DNA from: Clostridium akagii DSM 12554 | Lineage (GTDB): Bacteria; Bacillota; Clostridia; Clostridiales; Clostridiaceae | DNA: 64,000 nt | NCBI RefSeq assembly: GCF_000686725.1 | Contig: NZ_KK366007.1 | Span: forward strand, 233,207 to 297,206 | Direction of reading: 5' to 3' | Shown here: piece by piece, positions 9,044 through 18,170 of the stretch | Layout: each line of letters opens with the position of its first letter | Position numbering within the stretch: the stretch's first letter is position 1 | Notes under the pieces: generated by a model | Seen by the model: the letters and a program-made list of their open reading frames with translations, nothing else | Databases searched by the model: none | What the model was told of the DNA's origin: nothing | Program-made: the position numbers and the translations under genes

Positions 9044-9739
9044 ATGTTTACGCCAGTTAAAAACCAAAAAGTTTATAAGGTAGTAATAGAACAGATAAAG
9101 GATATGATAAAGACAGGACAACTCAAGAAAGGTGATAAACTACCACCAGAAAGAGAATTAGTGGAACAACTTCAGGTAAGTAGGACCTCAATAAGAGAAG
9201 CACTTAGATCTTTAGAAATATTAGGACTTATTGAAAGTAGGCAAGGAGAGGGAAACTTTATAAGAGAGAGTTTTCATCAGAGCCTTTTGGAGCCACTGTC
9301 CATAATGTTTATGCTTGAAGAAAGTAGTCCAAAGGAAGTTCTTGAACTTAGAAGAGTAATAGAGACGGAAACTGCTTCACTAGCTGCTAGGCATATTAAC
9401 GAGGAAAGCCTTAATGAATTACACGAAATAGTAAGTACATTTAAAAATACTACGGATGAGAAATTGAATACAGAACTGGATCAAAAATTTCATTCTAAAA
9501 TAACTGAAGCATCAGAAAATTTTCTACTAATAAATATTTTAAATACCATTTCATCTATTATTGATTCGTTTATAAGTGATGCTAGATTTAGAATTATGGA
9601 AAATAAAGATAATAGAGAGACATTAATTTATCAACATGAAGCTGTATATAAGGCTTTGTCTAGCCACGATTCAAATAGTGCAGCAGAGGAAATGAAAAAA
9701 CATTTGGAGTTTATTAATAAGACGATTTTTAAACAATGA
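9044..9739 (+). CDS. FadR/LldR-type GntR regulator of lactate genes
   Basis: A 231-residue GntR-family regulator of the FadR subfamily. The N-terminal winged helix (GDKLPPERELVEQL, VSRTSIREALRSLEILGLIE) is followed by a helical FCD ligand domain with the family's metal-binding pattern. I start at ATG 9044 because AGGGG (9031-9035) is correctly spaced for it; an earlier ATG at 9026 overlaps this ribosome site. It is followed by a 276-bp gap and the lactate dehydrogenase/Etf operon, whose promoter carries a FadR-type operator. It is therefore the likely lactate-responsive repressor, comparable to lctA in acetogens. Confidence 0.9.
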   Translation: MFTPVKNQKVYKVVIEQIKDMIKTGQLKKGDKLPPERELVEQLQVSRTSIREALRSLEILGLIESRQGEGNFIRESFHQSLLEPLSIMFMLEESSPKEVLELRRVIETETASLAARHINEESLNELHEIVSTFKNTTDEKLNTELDQKFHSKITEASENFLLINILNTISSIIDSFISDARFRIMENKDNRETLIYQHEAVYKALSSHDSNSAAEEMKKHLEFINKTIFKQ

Positions 9740-9904
9740 TAATATTTTAACAAACAAACAGATGATAATATAAAAATTATCTCTGAAATTGTAGATTTGC
9801 ACAAGGCAGAAAAATCTAAATATTACATTTGACTAGGAATTTTCACTATAAAAAGTTAATAATTTAACTTTTGGATTATTGTGGAATCAATATTTTTGCT
9901 GTGT

Positions 9905-9943
9905 TATACTATAAATAAATTGGTATGACCATAGTACCAATTT
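9905..9943 (+). promoter_or_regulatory. Lactate operon promoter -10 with nested FadR/LldR-type operator
   Basis: TATACT (9905-9910) is a good -10; no convincing -35 is visible. Immediately downstream lies TGGTATGACCA (9921-9931), an exact TNGTNNNACNA FadR-subfamily site. It is nested in a longer perfect inverted repeat, AAATTGGTA (9917-9925) with TACCAATTT (9935-9943). The position over the expected transcription start implies repression, most likely by the GntR protein at 9044-9739. Confidence 0.75.
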
Positions 9944-10015
9944 GTATATAAATTAATTGTTAGTAAATATGAAATAGTTCACATATTTACTAACAATTAA
10001 GATGGAGGTAATAAA

Positions 10016-10804
10016 ATGGAAATATTAGTCTGTATTAAGCAAGTTCCTGGTACAAGTAAAGTTGAAGTCGATGAGAAAACAGGTGTGTTAAAAAGAGATG
10101 GTGTAGATTCAAAAATGAACCCCTATGATCTTTATGCATTAGAAACCGCATTAAGAATTAGAGAAACTAGTAGCGGAAATATAGGAGTTATATCCATGGG
10201 ACCACCTCAAGCTATGGAAGTTATTAAAGAGGCATATATGATGGGAGTGGACAGGGGAGCATTAATATCCGATAGAAAATTTGCAGGAGCAGACGTCCTC
10301 GCTACTTCCTATACAATTTCTCAAGGAATAAGGAAAATGGGAAATGTAGATTTAATAATCTGTGGCAAACAAACTACAGATGGTGACACTGCACAGGTTG
10401 GTCCAGAGATAGCAGAATATTTAGGTTTGCCCCATGTTGCCAATGTTTTAAAAATATTGGAAGTCAAAGATAAATCAATAGTAGTTGAAATGGACATGCC
10501 AAATACAATTGAAGTGGCAGAAGTTAATTTTCCATGCCTTATTACAGTAGAAAAAGATATATTTCAGCCAAGACTACCTTCTTATAAAATGAAACTTAAA
10601 ACTCGAGATAAGAAGATAGAAACTATTTGTTTAAATGACTTTGAAGACAGGGATGAAAATAAATATGGTCTTAACGGATCACCAACTCAAGTAGAGAGAA
10701 TTTTTCCTCCAGACGCTAATACGGATAGAGAAACATGGACTGGTAGTAGTGAGGAAATATCAGATAGATTAATAAAAAAAATAAAAGAATTAAAATTCGT
10801 CTAA
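10016..10804 (+). CDS. lctB: Electron transfer flavoprotein beta subunit (lactate dehydrogenase complex)
   Basis: EtfB, 262 residues, binding FAD/AMP at the interface with EtfA. It opens with the family motif ILVCIKQVPGTSKVEVDEKTG. It also has MNPYDLYALETALRI, the signature CGKQTTDGDTAQVGPEIAEYLG and VEKDIFQPRLPS. It is the first gene of an Etf-EtfA-FAD dehydrogenase operon. Known acetogen homologues (LctBCD) oxidise lactate to pyruvate with NAD+ while using reduced ferredoxin to drive the uphill step (flavin-based electron confurcation). That role is inferred from gene order and from the ferredoxin domain on the partner subunit. EtfA starts 15 bp downstream. Confidence 0.9.
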   Translation: MEILVCIKQVPGTSKVEVDEKTGVLKRDGVDSKMNPYDLYALETALRIRETSSGNIGVISMGPPQAMEVIKEAYMMGVDRGALISDRKFAGADVLATSYTISQGIRKMGNVDLIICGKQTTDGDTAQVGPEIAEYLGLPHVANVLKILEVKDKSIVVEMDMPNTIEVAEVNFPCLITVEKDIFQPRLPSYKMKLKTRDKKIETICLNDFEDRDENKYGLNGSPTQVERIFPPDANTDRETWTGSSEEISDRLIKKIKELKFV

Positions 10805-10819
10805 GAGGAGGTTGAAAAT

Positions 10820-12028
10820 ATGTCTAAGCTAGTAATAAATTATGAGAAATTAACAATGGATAACATTAAAGAATTAGTTGCTATATGTCCTTTTAATGCA
10901 ATTGAGGCTAAAGGAAATAAAATAGATATAAATGCAGGGTGTAAATTATGTAAGATGTGCGTGAAGAAAGGACCTAAGGGTGTTATAGAATTTGTAGAAG
11001 GTGAGAGTAAGAAAATTGATAAAAGTCTTTGGAAGGGTGTTGCAATTTATGTTGATCACGTTGAAGGAAAAATCCATCCAGTAACTTTAGAACTTATAGG
11101 AAAGGCCAAAGAAATTGCAAAAAAGATAAATCAACCTGTGTACGCATTATTTATTGGACATAACATTGAAAAGAAAGCAGAAGACTTACTCCATTATGGG
11201 GTAGATGAGGTATTTGTATATGACTACGCAGAACTTAAAGATTTTACTATAGAACCATATACTGCGGCTTTTGAAGATTTTATAAATAAAACTAAACCCA
11301 CAGCAATACTCGTTGGAGCTACAACTATTGGCAGATCACTAGCACCAAGGGTTGCAGCAAGGTTTAGGACAGGGCTTACTGCAGATTGTACAATTTTAGA
11401 TATGAAGGAAAATACAGATTTAATTCAAATAAGACCTGCCTTTGGTGGAAATATAATGGCTCAGATAATCAATCCAAATGCTAGGCCACAAATGTCTACC
11501 GTTAGATATAAAGTTATGGACGAGGCAAAAAGACAAGATGAAATAAGTGGTAAAGCTACACTGTGCAAAATCCATAAGGAAAAACTTCATTCAAATATTA
11601 AGGTTTTAAAGGTTACAAAAAAACAAGTGGAAAATAGTATATCAGATGCAGAAGTAATAATAGCGGTAGGAAGAGGAATAAAATCACAAAAAGATATGGA
11701 TATGGTACAAGAATTAGCTGATTTAATGGATGCTAAGGTAGCTGGTACAAGACCACTAGTAGAAGCCGGATGGATTGATGCAAAATGTCAAATAGGACTT
11801 AGCGGAAGAACAGTAAAACCAAAACTTATAATAGTATTAGGCATTTCTGGTGCAGTTCAGTTCACTGCTGGAATGAATAGTTCTGATTATATATTTGCAA
11901 TAAATAAAGATGAAAAAGCACCGATTTTTAATGCTTCCAATTATGCAATTGTTGGTGATATATATGAAATTGTCCCTAAAATCATAGAAGGACTTAAGGC
12001 AAATAAAAAAATAAAGGCTGTTATATAA
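10820..12028 (+). CDS. lctC: Electron transfer flavoprotein alpha subunit with N-terminal ferredoxin domain
   Basis: EtfA of 402 residues. An extra N-terminal domain has cysteines C23, C41, C44 and C47 (CPFNAI and CKLCKMC), enough for one [4Fe-4S] cluster. The Etf alpha core follows, and its C-terminal FAD domain shows SGRTVKPKLIIVLGISGAVQ and the AINKDEKAPIF motif. The iron-sulfur extension is the hallmark of bifurcating or confurcating Etf complexes of lactate dehydrogenases. A GAGGAGG ribosome site lies before the start, and the gene sits between EtfB and the dehydrogenase with 13-15 bp gaps, so it is a tight operon. Confidence 0.92.
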   Translation: MSKLVINYEKLTMDNIKELVAICPFNAIEAKGNKIDINAGCKLCKMCVKKGPKGVIEFVEGESKKIDKSLWKGVAIYVDHVEGKIHPVTLELIGKAKEIAKKINQPVYALFIGHNIEKKAEDLLHYGVDEVFVYDYAELKDFTIEPYTAAFEDFINKTKPTAILVGATTIGRSLAPRVAARFRTGLTADCTILDMKENTDLIQIRPAFGGNIMAQIINPNARPQMSTVRYKVMDEAKRQDEISGKATLCKIHKEKLHSNIKVLKVTKKQVENSISDAEVIIAVGRGIKSQKDMDMVQELADLMDAKVAGTRPLVEAGWIDAKCQIGLSGRTVKPKLIIVLGISGAVQFTAGMNSSDYIFAINKDEKAPIFNASNYAIVGDIYEIVPKIIEGLKANKKIKAVI

Positions 12029-12041
12029 AGGAGGCTAAATT

Positions 12042-13427
12042 ATGATTACGGTTAAGGATATAGAGTATTTTAATTCATTTCTTGGTGAGGATAGAGTTTT
12101 GACAAAAGACAGTATTAACGATGATTTTAGTCATGATGAACTAGGCGGAATTAGTAAGATGCCAGAGGTGTTATTAGAGGCTAGAAGCACAGAGGAAATA
12201 TCAAAAATAATGAAATATGCATATGAAAAAGGTATTCCTGTTGTGGCCAGAGGTTCGGGTACTGGACTTGTAGGTGCATCAGTTCCACTTCAAGGTGGAA
12301 TTATGATAAATATGAGTAATATGAATAATATATTAGAGCTTGATGATGAAAATTTAACACTTACAGTGGAGCCAGGAGTTTTGCTCATGGATATAAGTAA
12401 ATTTGTGGAGGAAAATGATTTATTTTATCCGCCAGATCCAGGTGAAAAGTCTGCAACTATAGGTGGAAATATCAGCACTAATGCTGGTGGCATGAGGGCT
12501 GTAAAATATGGAGTTACAAGAGATTATGTTAGAGGACTTGAAATAGTACTTCCTAATGGAAGTATACTTAATGTTGGTGGTAAAGTTGTAAAAAACAGCT
12601 CTGGTTACAGCATTAAAGATTTAATATGCGGTTCAGAAGGAACACTTGCGATAATTACAAAAGCCATATTAAAACTTCTTCCATTGCCTAAAAAGAGTAT
12701 AAGCCTTTTAGTTCCGTTTCCCAATTTAGATTTAGCAATAGGAACAGTACCTAAGATTATAAAATCCAAAGCAATTCCCACAGCAATTGAATTTATGCAG
12801 AGGGAAGTTATACTTGCAGCAGAAGAATTTTTAGGAAAAAAGTTTCCTGACAATACTTCAGATGCATATCTTCTTTTAAGTTTTGATGGGAATAGTAAAG
12901 AAGAAATAGAAAAGGATTATGAAAAAGTAGCTGAGATATGTTTAGAAGAAAAGGCGCTAGATGTTTATATAGTTGATACAGATGAACGAAAAGATGCTGT
13001 ATGGAATGCAAGGGGAGCTTTTCTTGAAGCTGTAAAGGCATCCACCACAGAAATGGATGAATGTGATGTTGTTGTACCAAGGAATAGGGTAGCTGAATTT
13101 ATTAAATATACTGATGAATTGCAGCAGCAGTTTAATATAAGAATAAGAAGTTTCGGACATGCAGGCGATGGGAATCTTCATGTATATATTTTAAAGGATG
13201 AACTAACTCAAGAGGAGTGGTGGGAGAAGCTTAAAGCCATATTTGACTGTATGTATCAAAAGGCAATTGATTTAGAAGGACTAGTATCAGGTGAACATGG
13301 TATTGGTTTCGCTAAAAAAAATTATATGCTTAAACAATATGGGGAGGAATATGTATTATTGATGAGAAATATTAAAAAGGCATTTGATCCGAAAAATATT
13401 TTAAATCCACAAAAGGTATGTGAATAA
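12042..13427 (+). CDS. lctD: FAD-linked lactate dehydrogenase (GlcD/LctD family)
   Basis: Soluble flavoprotein of 461 residues that oxidises a 2-hydroxyacid, here most likely D-lactate, to pyruvate and passes electrons to the EtfAB encoded just upstream. The N-terminal PCMH-type FAD domain shows [18 protein letters not shown] and [14 protein letters not shown]. The C-terminal domain has [14 protein letters not shown] and [15 protein letters not shown], typical of GlcD/D-lactate dehydrogenases. The length matches LctD. The neighbouring racemase would allow both lactate isomers to be used. Glycolate as substrate cannot be excluded from sequence. Confidence 0.9.
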   Translation: MITVKDIEYFNSFLGEDRVLTKDSINDDFSHDELGGISKMPEVLLEARSTEEISKIMKYAYEKGIPVVARGSGTGLVGASVPLQGGIMINMSNMNNILELDDENLTLTVEPGVLLMDISKFVEENDLFYPPDPGEKSATIGGNISTNAGGMRAVKYGVTRDYVRGLEIVLPNGSILNVGGKVVKNSSGYSIKDLICGSEGTLAIITKAILKLLPLPKKSISLLVPFPNLDLAIGTVPKIIKSKAIPTAIEFMQREVILAAEEFLGKKFPDNTSDAYLLLSFDGNSKEEIEKDYEKVAEICLEEKALDVYIVDTDERKDAVWNARGAFLEAVKASTTEMDECDVVVPRNRVAEFIKYTDELQQQFNIRIRSFGHAGDGNLHVYILKDELTQEEWWEKLKAIFDCMYQKAIDLEGLVSGEHGIGFAKKNYMLKQYGEEYVLLMRNIKKAFDPKNILNPQKVCE

Positions 13428-13428
13428 T

Positions 13429-14703
13429 ATGGCTAGTTTTAAAATACCTTATTATAAGGGAACTATGAAAATAGATATTCCTGATGAAAATTTTGCTGGG
13501 GTTCTTAAATCAAAGTCAGAGGACTACAATCCAGGTTTATCGGAGGAAAAAATAGTTGAGAGAGCACTAGATAATCCAATTGGTTCTTTGAAACTTGAAG
13601 AATTAGTTAAGGATAAAGATAACATGGTTATTATAACTAGCGATCACACAAGACCTGTGCCCAGTAAAATCACACTTCCTATACTTTTAAAGCGTATAAG
13701 AAGTGTAAATCCTAAAATTGCTATTAAGATCTTAATAGCAACAGGGTTTCATAGGGCAACAACTCACGAAGAGATGATTGATAAATTTGGCGCGGATATT
13801 GTTAATAATGAAAATATTATTTGTCATAGAGCTGAGGATAAAGAAAGCCTTGTAAACTTAGGGTTATTGCCATCAGGTGGCAAGCTATGGATAAATAAAA
13901 TAGCCATGGAGACTCAGCTACTTATTGCAGAGGGATTTATTGAACCACATTTTTTTGCAGGATTTTCAGGAGGAAGAAAAAGTATACTTCCTGGTATTTC
14001 AGGAGCAGAAACCATAAAGGCCAATCATTGCTCTGAATTTATTAGTAGCAAAAATGCAAGAACTGGCATTATAAAAAATAACCCCATACATGAAGATATG
14101 ATATATGCTGCAAAAAAAGCAAAACTTGCCTTTATATTAAATGTTGTATTAGGTAAGGATAAAAACATAATAAATGCTTTCACAGGTCATGTTCAGTTAG
14201 CTCATGAAGAGGGGTGCAAGTTTGTTAAGACTATTTCAGAGATTAAGGGAAATAATTCTGATATTGTAGTTACTACAAATGGGGGATATCCCTTAGATCA
14301 AAATATTTATCAAGCAGTAAAAGGCATGACAGCAGCTGAAGGTTGCGCCTCTGAAAATGGAGTTATAATTATGATCGCCTCATGCTCAGATGGTCATGGG
14401 GGCGAATCTTTTTATAATACTATGGCAAATGCTAAAAGCCCAAGAGATTTTATGAATAAACTAATGAGAGTATCAAGAAAAGATACTGTGCCTGATCAAT
14501 GGGAAGTTCAAATCTTAACTAGGATACTATTGAAACATCAGGTTATAATTGTCACGGATATGTGTAACCCAAAGATTATAAAAAATATGCACATGGAACA
14601 TGCTTATACCTTTGATGAAGCTTTGAATATGGCATTTAAAATTAAGGGAGAGCATGCTAAAGTCACACTTATAAAAGATGGTGTTTCTAGTATAGTTGTT
14701 TAA
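13429..14703 (+). CDS. larA: Nickel-dependent lactate racemase (LarA family)
   Basis: LarA-type racemase of 424 residues that interconverts D- and L-lactate with the nickel-pincer NPN cofactor. Recognisable parts are the N-terminal SDHTRPVPSKI segment, ATGFHRATTHEEM, the cofactor-lysine region FAGFSGGRKSILPGI, and the C-terminal catalytic domain. I prefer ATG 13429 (AAAGG 12 nt upstream) over GTG 13420, which overlaps the lctD stop. As last gene of the lactate operon it would supply the isomer that LctD needs. The cofactor genes larB, larC and larE are not in this window. LarA homologues with other 2-hydroxyacid substrates exist, so lactate is inferred from context. Confidence 0.85.
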   Translation: MASFKIPYYKGTMKIDIPDENFAGVLKSKSEDYNPGLSEEKIVERALDNPIGSLKLEELVKDKDNMVIITSDHTRPVPSKITLPILLKRIRSVNPKIAIKILIATGFHRATTHEEMIDKFGADIVNNENIICHRAEDKESLVNLGLLPSGGKLWINKIAMETQLLIAEGFIEPHFFAGFSGGRKSILPGISGAETIKANHCSEFISSKNARTGIIKNNPIHEDMIYAAKKAKLAFILNVVLGKDKNIINAFTGHVQLAHEEGCKFVKTISEIKGNNSDIVVTTNGGYPLDQNIYQAVKGMTAAEGCASENGVIIMIASCSDGHGGESFYNTMANAKSPRDFMNKLMRVSRKDTVPDQWEVQILTRILLKHQVIIVTDMCNPKIIKNMHMEHAYTFDEALNMAFKIKGEHAKVTLIKDGVSSIVV

Positions 14704-14823
14704 AATCATGGTTATACAGTTATAGATTAGCAGAGGATAAGCAACAAATAAAATAATATTGATTACTTTATCAATGTGTGTTAACATGAAATTAATGAAA
14801 TATTTTGGCCGAGATTTTGAGAG

Positions 14824-14859
14824 CCACAATTGGAGTTTTACTCTAGTTGTGGTTTTTTT
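14824..14859 (+). terminator. Terminator of the lactate operon
   Basis: CCACAATTGGAG and CTCTAGTTGTGG (14824-14852) form a 12-bp stem with G-T wobbles around a TTTTA loop, followed by a run of seven T. It lies 120 bp after larA and before the glycerol genes. Confidence 0.85.
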
Positions 14860-14948
14860 GTTTTTAATATTTCACTAAAATAAGGTATTTTTGGTCTGCT
14901 ATTTTTCAAGATACCTAATACAAGTTGAAAATTGGGAGGAATTATAAG

Positions 14949-16388
14949 ATGTATGATGTAATAATTATTGGCGCAGGAATTGTAGGTTCTTCCATTGCTA
15001 GAGAGATTAGCAAATATAATTTGAAGGTAATAGTAGTGGATAAAGATCTTGACTTAGCATCTGGAACAACTAAAGCTAACAGTGCAATTGTTCATGCTGG
15101 CTTTGATGCCAAACCAGGTACTTTTAAAGGTGAACTAAATGCTAAGGGAAATTTAATGTTTGAAAAGTTATCAAAGGAGCTAGATTTTCCATTTAAGAAA
15201 AATGGTTCTTTGGTTTTATGTTTTAATGAGAATGACAAGAAAAAATTAGAATTACTTAGGGAACAAGGTGAAATAAATGGAGTACCGGGTCTTGAAATAT
15301 TAACTGGAGAAGACACTAGAAAAATGGAACCTAGTATTTCAGAAAATGTAGTTGCAGCACTGCTAGCGCCTTCAGGTGGAATAGTTTGTCCTTATGAAAT
15401 GACTATAGCCCTAGCTGAGAACGCTTTCACTAATGGAGTGGAATTTAAACTTGGGAGTCAAGTAAATGACATTAAAAAAATTCATAATGGATATAGTTTG
15501 TTATTAAATGAAGATGAAGTTATAGAGAGTAAAGTTATTATAAATGCAGCAGGATTGTATTCTGATGTAATAAACAATTTTGTTTCGGATGAAAAATTCA
15601 ATATTATACCTAGAAAAGGCGAATATTGTTTGTTTGATAAATCTGCTGGGAATTTTGTTAAAAAAACTATATTTCAGTTACCTACAAAGGCAGGAAAAGG
15701 AGTATTAGTTACTCCAACGGTTGATGGGAACTTACTTATAGGACCGAATTCTGTAAATATAGAAGATAAAGAAGATTTGGATACCACAAAAGAAGGATTA
15801 GATTACATTATTGATAAAGCTAAATTGAGTATAAAAGATATACCAACTAGACAAATAATCACATCATTTTCAGGTCTAAGAGCTAGTAATAAAAATGGAG
15901 ATTTTATAATAGGTGAAGTAAAAGATTCGCCAGGGTTTATAAATGCAGCAAGTATTGATTCTCCAGGATTAACGTCTGCTCCGGCAATAGCAGAAGTGGT
16001 AGCTAGCATTGTTAAAGGTATACTAAAAGCTACTTCAAAAGAAAATTTTATAAGGGAAAGAAAAGGAATTGTGAAATTCAGAGAATTAAGTAATAAAGAA
16101 AGAAATACTCTTATAAAGAGTAATCCTGAATATGGCAGGATAGTCTGTAGATGTGAAGTTATTACTGAAGGTGAAATAAAAGATTCAATCAGACGGCCAC
16201 TGGGAGCTAAAACTATAGATGGAGTTAAAAAGAGAACAAGGGCAGGAATGGGAAGATGCCAAGCAGGTTTTTGTACGTCCAGAGTTCTAGATATCCTAAG
16301 CAAGGAATTAAACATTCCAGTTACAAAGGTTACAAAGTTTGGAAGGAATTCCAATTTATTGATTGGTAAGAATAAAGAGAATTTATAA
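14949..16388 (+). CDS. FAD-dependent glycerol-3-phosphate dehydrogenase-like oxidoreductase with BFD [2Fe-2S] domain
   Basis: A 479-residue flavoprotein of the GlpA/DAO type, predicted to oxidise glycerol 3-phosphate to dihydroxyacetone phosphate. The start MYDVIIIGAGIVGSSIA is a GxGxxG FAD fold. SIDSPGLTSAPAIAE is the C-terminal FAD segment. A BFD-like [2Fe-2S] domain follows, with cysteines in VCRCEV and GRCQAGFC. I start at ATG 14949, 8 nt after GGGAGGA; the reading frame is open further up without a better site. It heads a three-gene set with a second flavoprotein and a DUF1667 protein, followed by glpP, glpK and glpF. The set resembles a soluble anaerobic G3P dehydrogenase complex, and its electron acceptor is not evident. 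Confidence 0.85.
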   Translation: MYDVIIIGAGIVGSSIAREISKYNLKVIVVDKDLDLASGTTKANSAIVHAGFDAKPGTFKGELNAKGNLMFEKLSKELDFPFKKNGSLVLCFNENDKKKLELLREQGEINGVPGLEILTGEDTRKMEPSISENVVAALLAPSGGIVCPYEMTIALAENAFTNGVEFKLGSQVNDIKKIHNGYSLLLNEDEVIESKVIINAAGLYSDVINNFVSDEKFNIIPRKGEYCLFDKSAGNFVKKTIFQLPTKAGKGVLVTPTVDGNLLIGPNSVNIEDKEDLDTTKEGLDYIIDKAKLSIKDIPTRQIITSFSGLRASNKNGDFIIGEVKDSPGFINAASIDSPGLTSAPAIAEVVASIVKGILKATSKENFIRERKGIVKFRELSNKERNTLIKSNPEYGRIVCRCEVITEGEIKDSIRRPLGAKTIDGVKKRTRAGMGRCQAGFCTSRVLDILSKELNIPVTKVTKFGRNSNLLIGKNKENL

Positions 16389-16422
16389 AAGTGGTTTTTA
16401 TAACATCATAGGAGGGTTATTT

Positions 16423-17679
16423 ATGAAGGACATTGATATAGTGATAATTGGAGGAGGCCCCGCAGGGCTTGCAGCATCAATAGCAGCTAAAGATGAAGGC
16501 ATAGAAAATATTTTAATATTAGAAAGAGAAGCTCAACTTGGTGGAATATTAAATCAATGTATTCATAATGGTTTTGGACTTCATACATTCAAGGAGGAGC
16601 TTACAGGACCTGAGTATGCCAGTAGATTTATTGATAAGGTAAATGATCATAAAATACCATATCTACTTAATACTACGGTATTAGAGATAACAAAAGATAA
16701 AATTATAACAGCGGTAAATGAAGATGGCATAATAGAATTACGGGCAAAAGCCATTATTTTAGCTATGGGTTGCAGGGAAAGGCCTCGTGGTGCTATAAAT
16801 ATTCCAGGTAGCAGATGCGCAGGTATTCTTACAGCTGGCGCTGCTCAAAAGTTTGTGAATATAGAAGGTTATATGCCAGGAAAAGAAGTTGTGATTTTAG
16901 GGTCTGGTGATATCGGGCTAATTATGGCTAGGAGAATGACATTTGAAGGTGCAAATGTAAAAGCTGTGGTGGAATTACTACCTTATTCAAGTGGTTTAAA
17001 ACGAAATGTTGTTCAATGTTTAGATGATTACAATATTCCGCTAAAACTCAGTCACACTATTATAAATATAAAAGGAAAAGATAGATTAGAAGGAGTTGTT
17101 ATATCAAAGGTTGATGAAAATAAACAACCAATTAAAGGTACAGAAGAATTAATAAGCTGTGATACATTGCTTCTATCAGTGGGTTTAGTTCCAGAAAATG
17201 AATTGTCCAAAAATGCAGAGGTCAATCTATCTCCAGTTACTGGTGGAGCAATAGTAAATGAATCACTAGAAACAAACATTGAAGGAGTATTTGCTTGTGG
17301 TAATGTGCTACATGTCCATGATTTAGTTGATAATGTATCTTTAGAAAGTTCAAATGCAGGAAGATGTGCAGCAAGTTATGTTAAGGACGATAAAAGATCA
17401 GGAGAATATATTAAAGTTAGTGGGGCTCAAGGCGTAAGGTATACTGTGCCATCATTAATTAATAGTTCAAAAGTTAATAATTCTACAACAATAAGATTTA
17501 GGGTGGGAGAGGTTTTTAAAGAGAATTATGTATCGTTATATTTTGACCATACTAGGGTCATGCTTGTTAAGAAGAAAATTCTTAGCCCAGGGGAAATGGA
17601 AGAAATTAAAGTTACCAAAGTTTTACTAAATAAATATTCTAATTGCAAAGAAATAACAATAAAAATAGAAAAGGAGTAA
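16423..17679 (+). CDS. FAD-dependent pyridine nucleotide-disulfide-type oxidoreductase (glp cluster)
   Basis: A 418-residue flavoprotein with two nucleotide folds: IVIIGGGPAGLAASIA at the N-terminus (FAD) and VVILGSGDIGLIMARRM in the middle (NAD(P)H). FACGNVLHVHDLVDN is the FAD end motif. The CRERPRGAINIPGSR segment is typical of the sarcosine-oxidase-alpha/NADH-dependent group. It starts at ATG 16423 after GGAGGG (16411-16416). It always travels with the GlpA-like protein and DUF1667 in clostridia and probably transfers electrons from the G3P dehydrogenase subunit to a nucleotide or another carrier. The exact reaction is inferred. Confidence 0.82.
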   Translation: MKDIDIVIIGGGPAGLAASIAAKDEGIENILILEREAQLGGILNQCIHNGFGLHTFKEELTGPEYASRFIDKVNDHKIPYLLNTTVLEITKDKIITAVNEDGIIELRAKAIILAMGCRERPRGAINIPGSRCAGILTAGAAQKFVNIEGYMPGKEVVILGSGDIGLIMARRMTFEGANVKAVVELLPYSSGLKRNVVQCLDDYNIPLKLSHTIINIKGKDRLEGVVISKVDENKQPIKGTEELISCDTLLLSVGLVPENELSKNAEVNLSPVTGGAIVNESLETNIEGVFACGNVLHVHDLVDNVSLESSNAGRCAASYVKDDKRSGEYIKVSGAQGVRYTVPSLINSSKVNNSTTIRFRVGEVFKENYVSLYFDHTRVMLVKKKILSPGEMEEIKVTKVLLNKYSNCKEITIKIEKE

Positions 17680-17684
17680 AATTT

Positions 17685-18047
17685 ATGGAGAAGAGAGAAT
17701 TAACTTGCATAGGCTGTCCAAAGGGATGTGCTCTTTCCGCTGAAATCATTGATAGGAATAATGTGAAAATAACAGGAAATAGTTGTAAAATAGGAGAAGT
17801 ATATGGGAAAAAAGAGTGTACTAATCCTACAAGAATTTTGACATCTACAGTAGAAGTTATTGGTAGAGAAGGAATTATGCTTCCAGTTAAAACTGAAAGT
17901 GATGTTCCAAAAAACAAAATTAAAGAATGTATAACCGCTCTGAAAGGAATAAAGGTAAGTGCACCAATAAATATGAAGGACATAATTTTAAAAAATGTTG
18001 CTAATACAGGTGTGAATTTTATTGCAACTAAGAGTATTCAAAAGTGA
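17685..18047 (+). CDS. DUF1667 domain protein
   Basis: A 120-residue small protein starting at ATG 17685, 5 nt after the preceding stop and with AAGGAG inside the end of that gene. The N-terminal CIGCPKGCALSAE and GNSCKIGEVYGKKEC give a cluster of conserved cysteines that could hold an iron-sulfur cluster or metal. The C-terminal half (PINMKDIILKNVANTGVN) is the other conserved block of DUF1667. The biochemical role is unknown. Constant pairing with the two flavoproteins suggests a third, electron-carrying subunit of the G3P dehydrogenase. Confidence 0.85.
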   Translation: MEKRELTCIGCPKGCALSAEIIDRNNVKITGNSCKIGEVYGKKECTNPTRILTSTVEVIGREGIMLPVKTESDVPKNKIKECITALKGIKVSAPINMKDIILKNVANTGVNFIATKSIQK

Positions 18048-18090
18048 TTATGACAAAATGTAAATTAAATATCACTGTTTTGTGGTAATA

Positions 18091-18119
18091 TTGACTATAA
18101 AATTCTAATATGCAATAAT
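18091..18119 (+). promoter_or_regulatory. Promoter upstream of glpP
   Basis: TTGACT (18091-18096) and AATAAT (18114-18119) with exactly 17 bp between them. It lies in the 123-bp gap between the DUF1667 gene and glpP, so glpP (and perhaps glpKF) has its own start in addition to read-through. Confidence 0.5.
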
Positions 18120-18170
18120 GTATTCGGGACACGCTTTTATTGTGCTAAATATAAAGTCGGAGGCAATAGA

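Noticed and set aside
15803..16354. Long minus-strand ORF of 183 codons opposite the GlpA-like gene
   Set aside because: Antisense shadow of a well-supported gene; no recognisable domain and no ribosome site.
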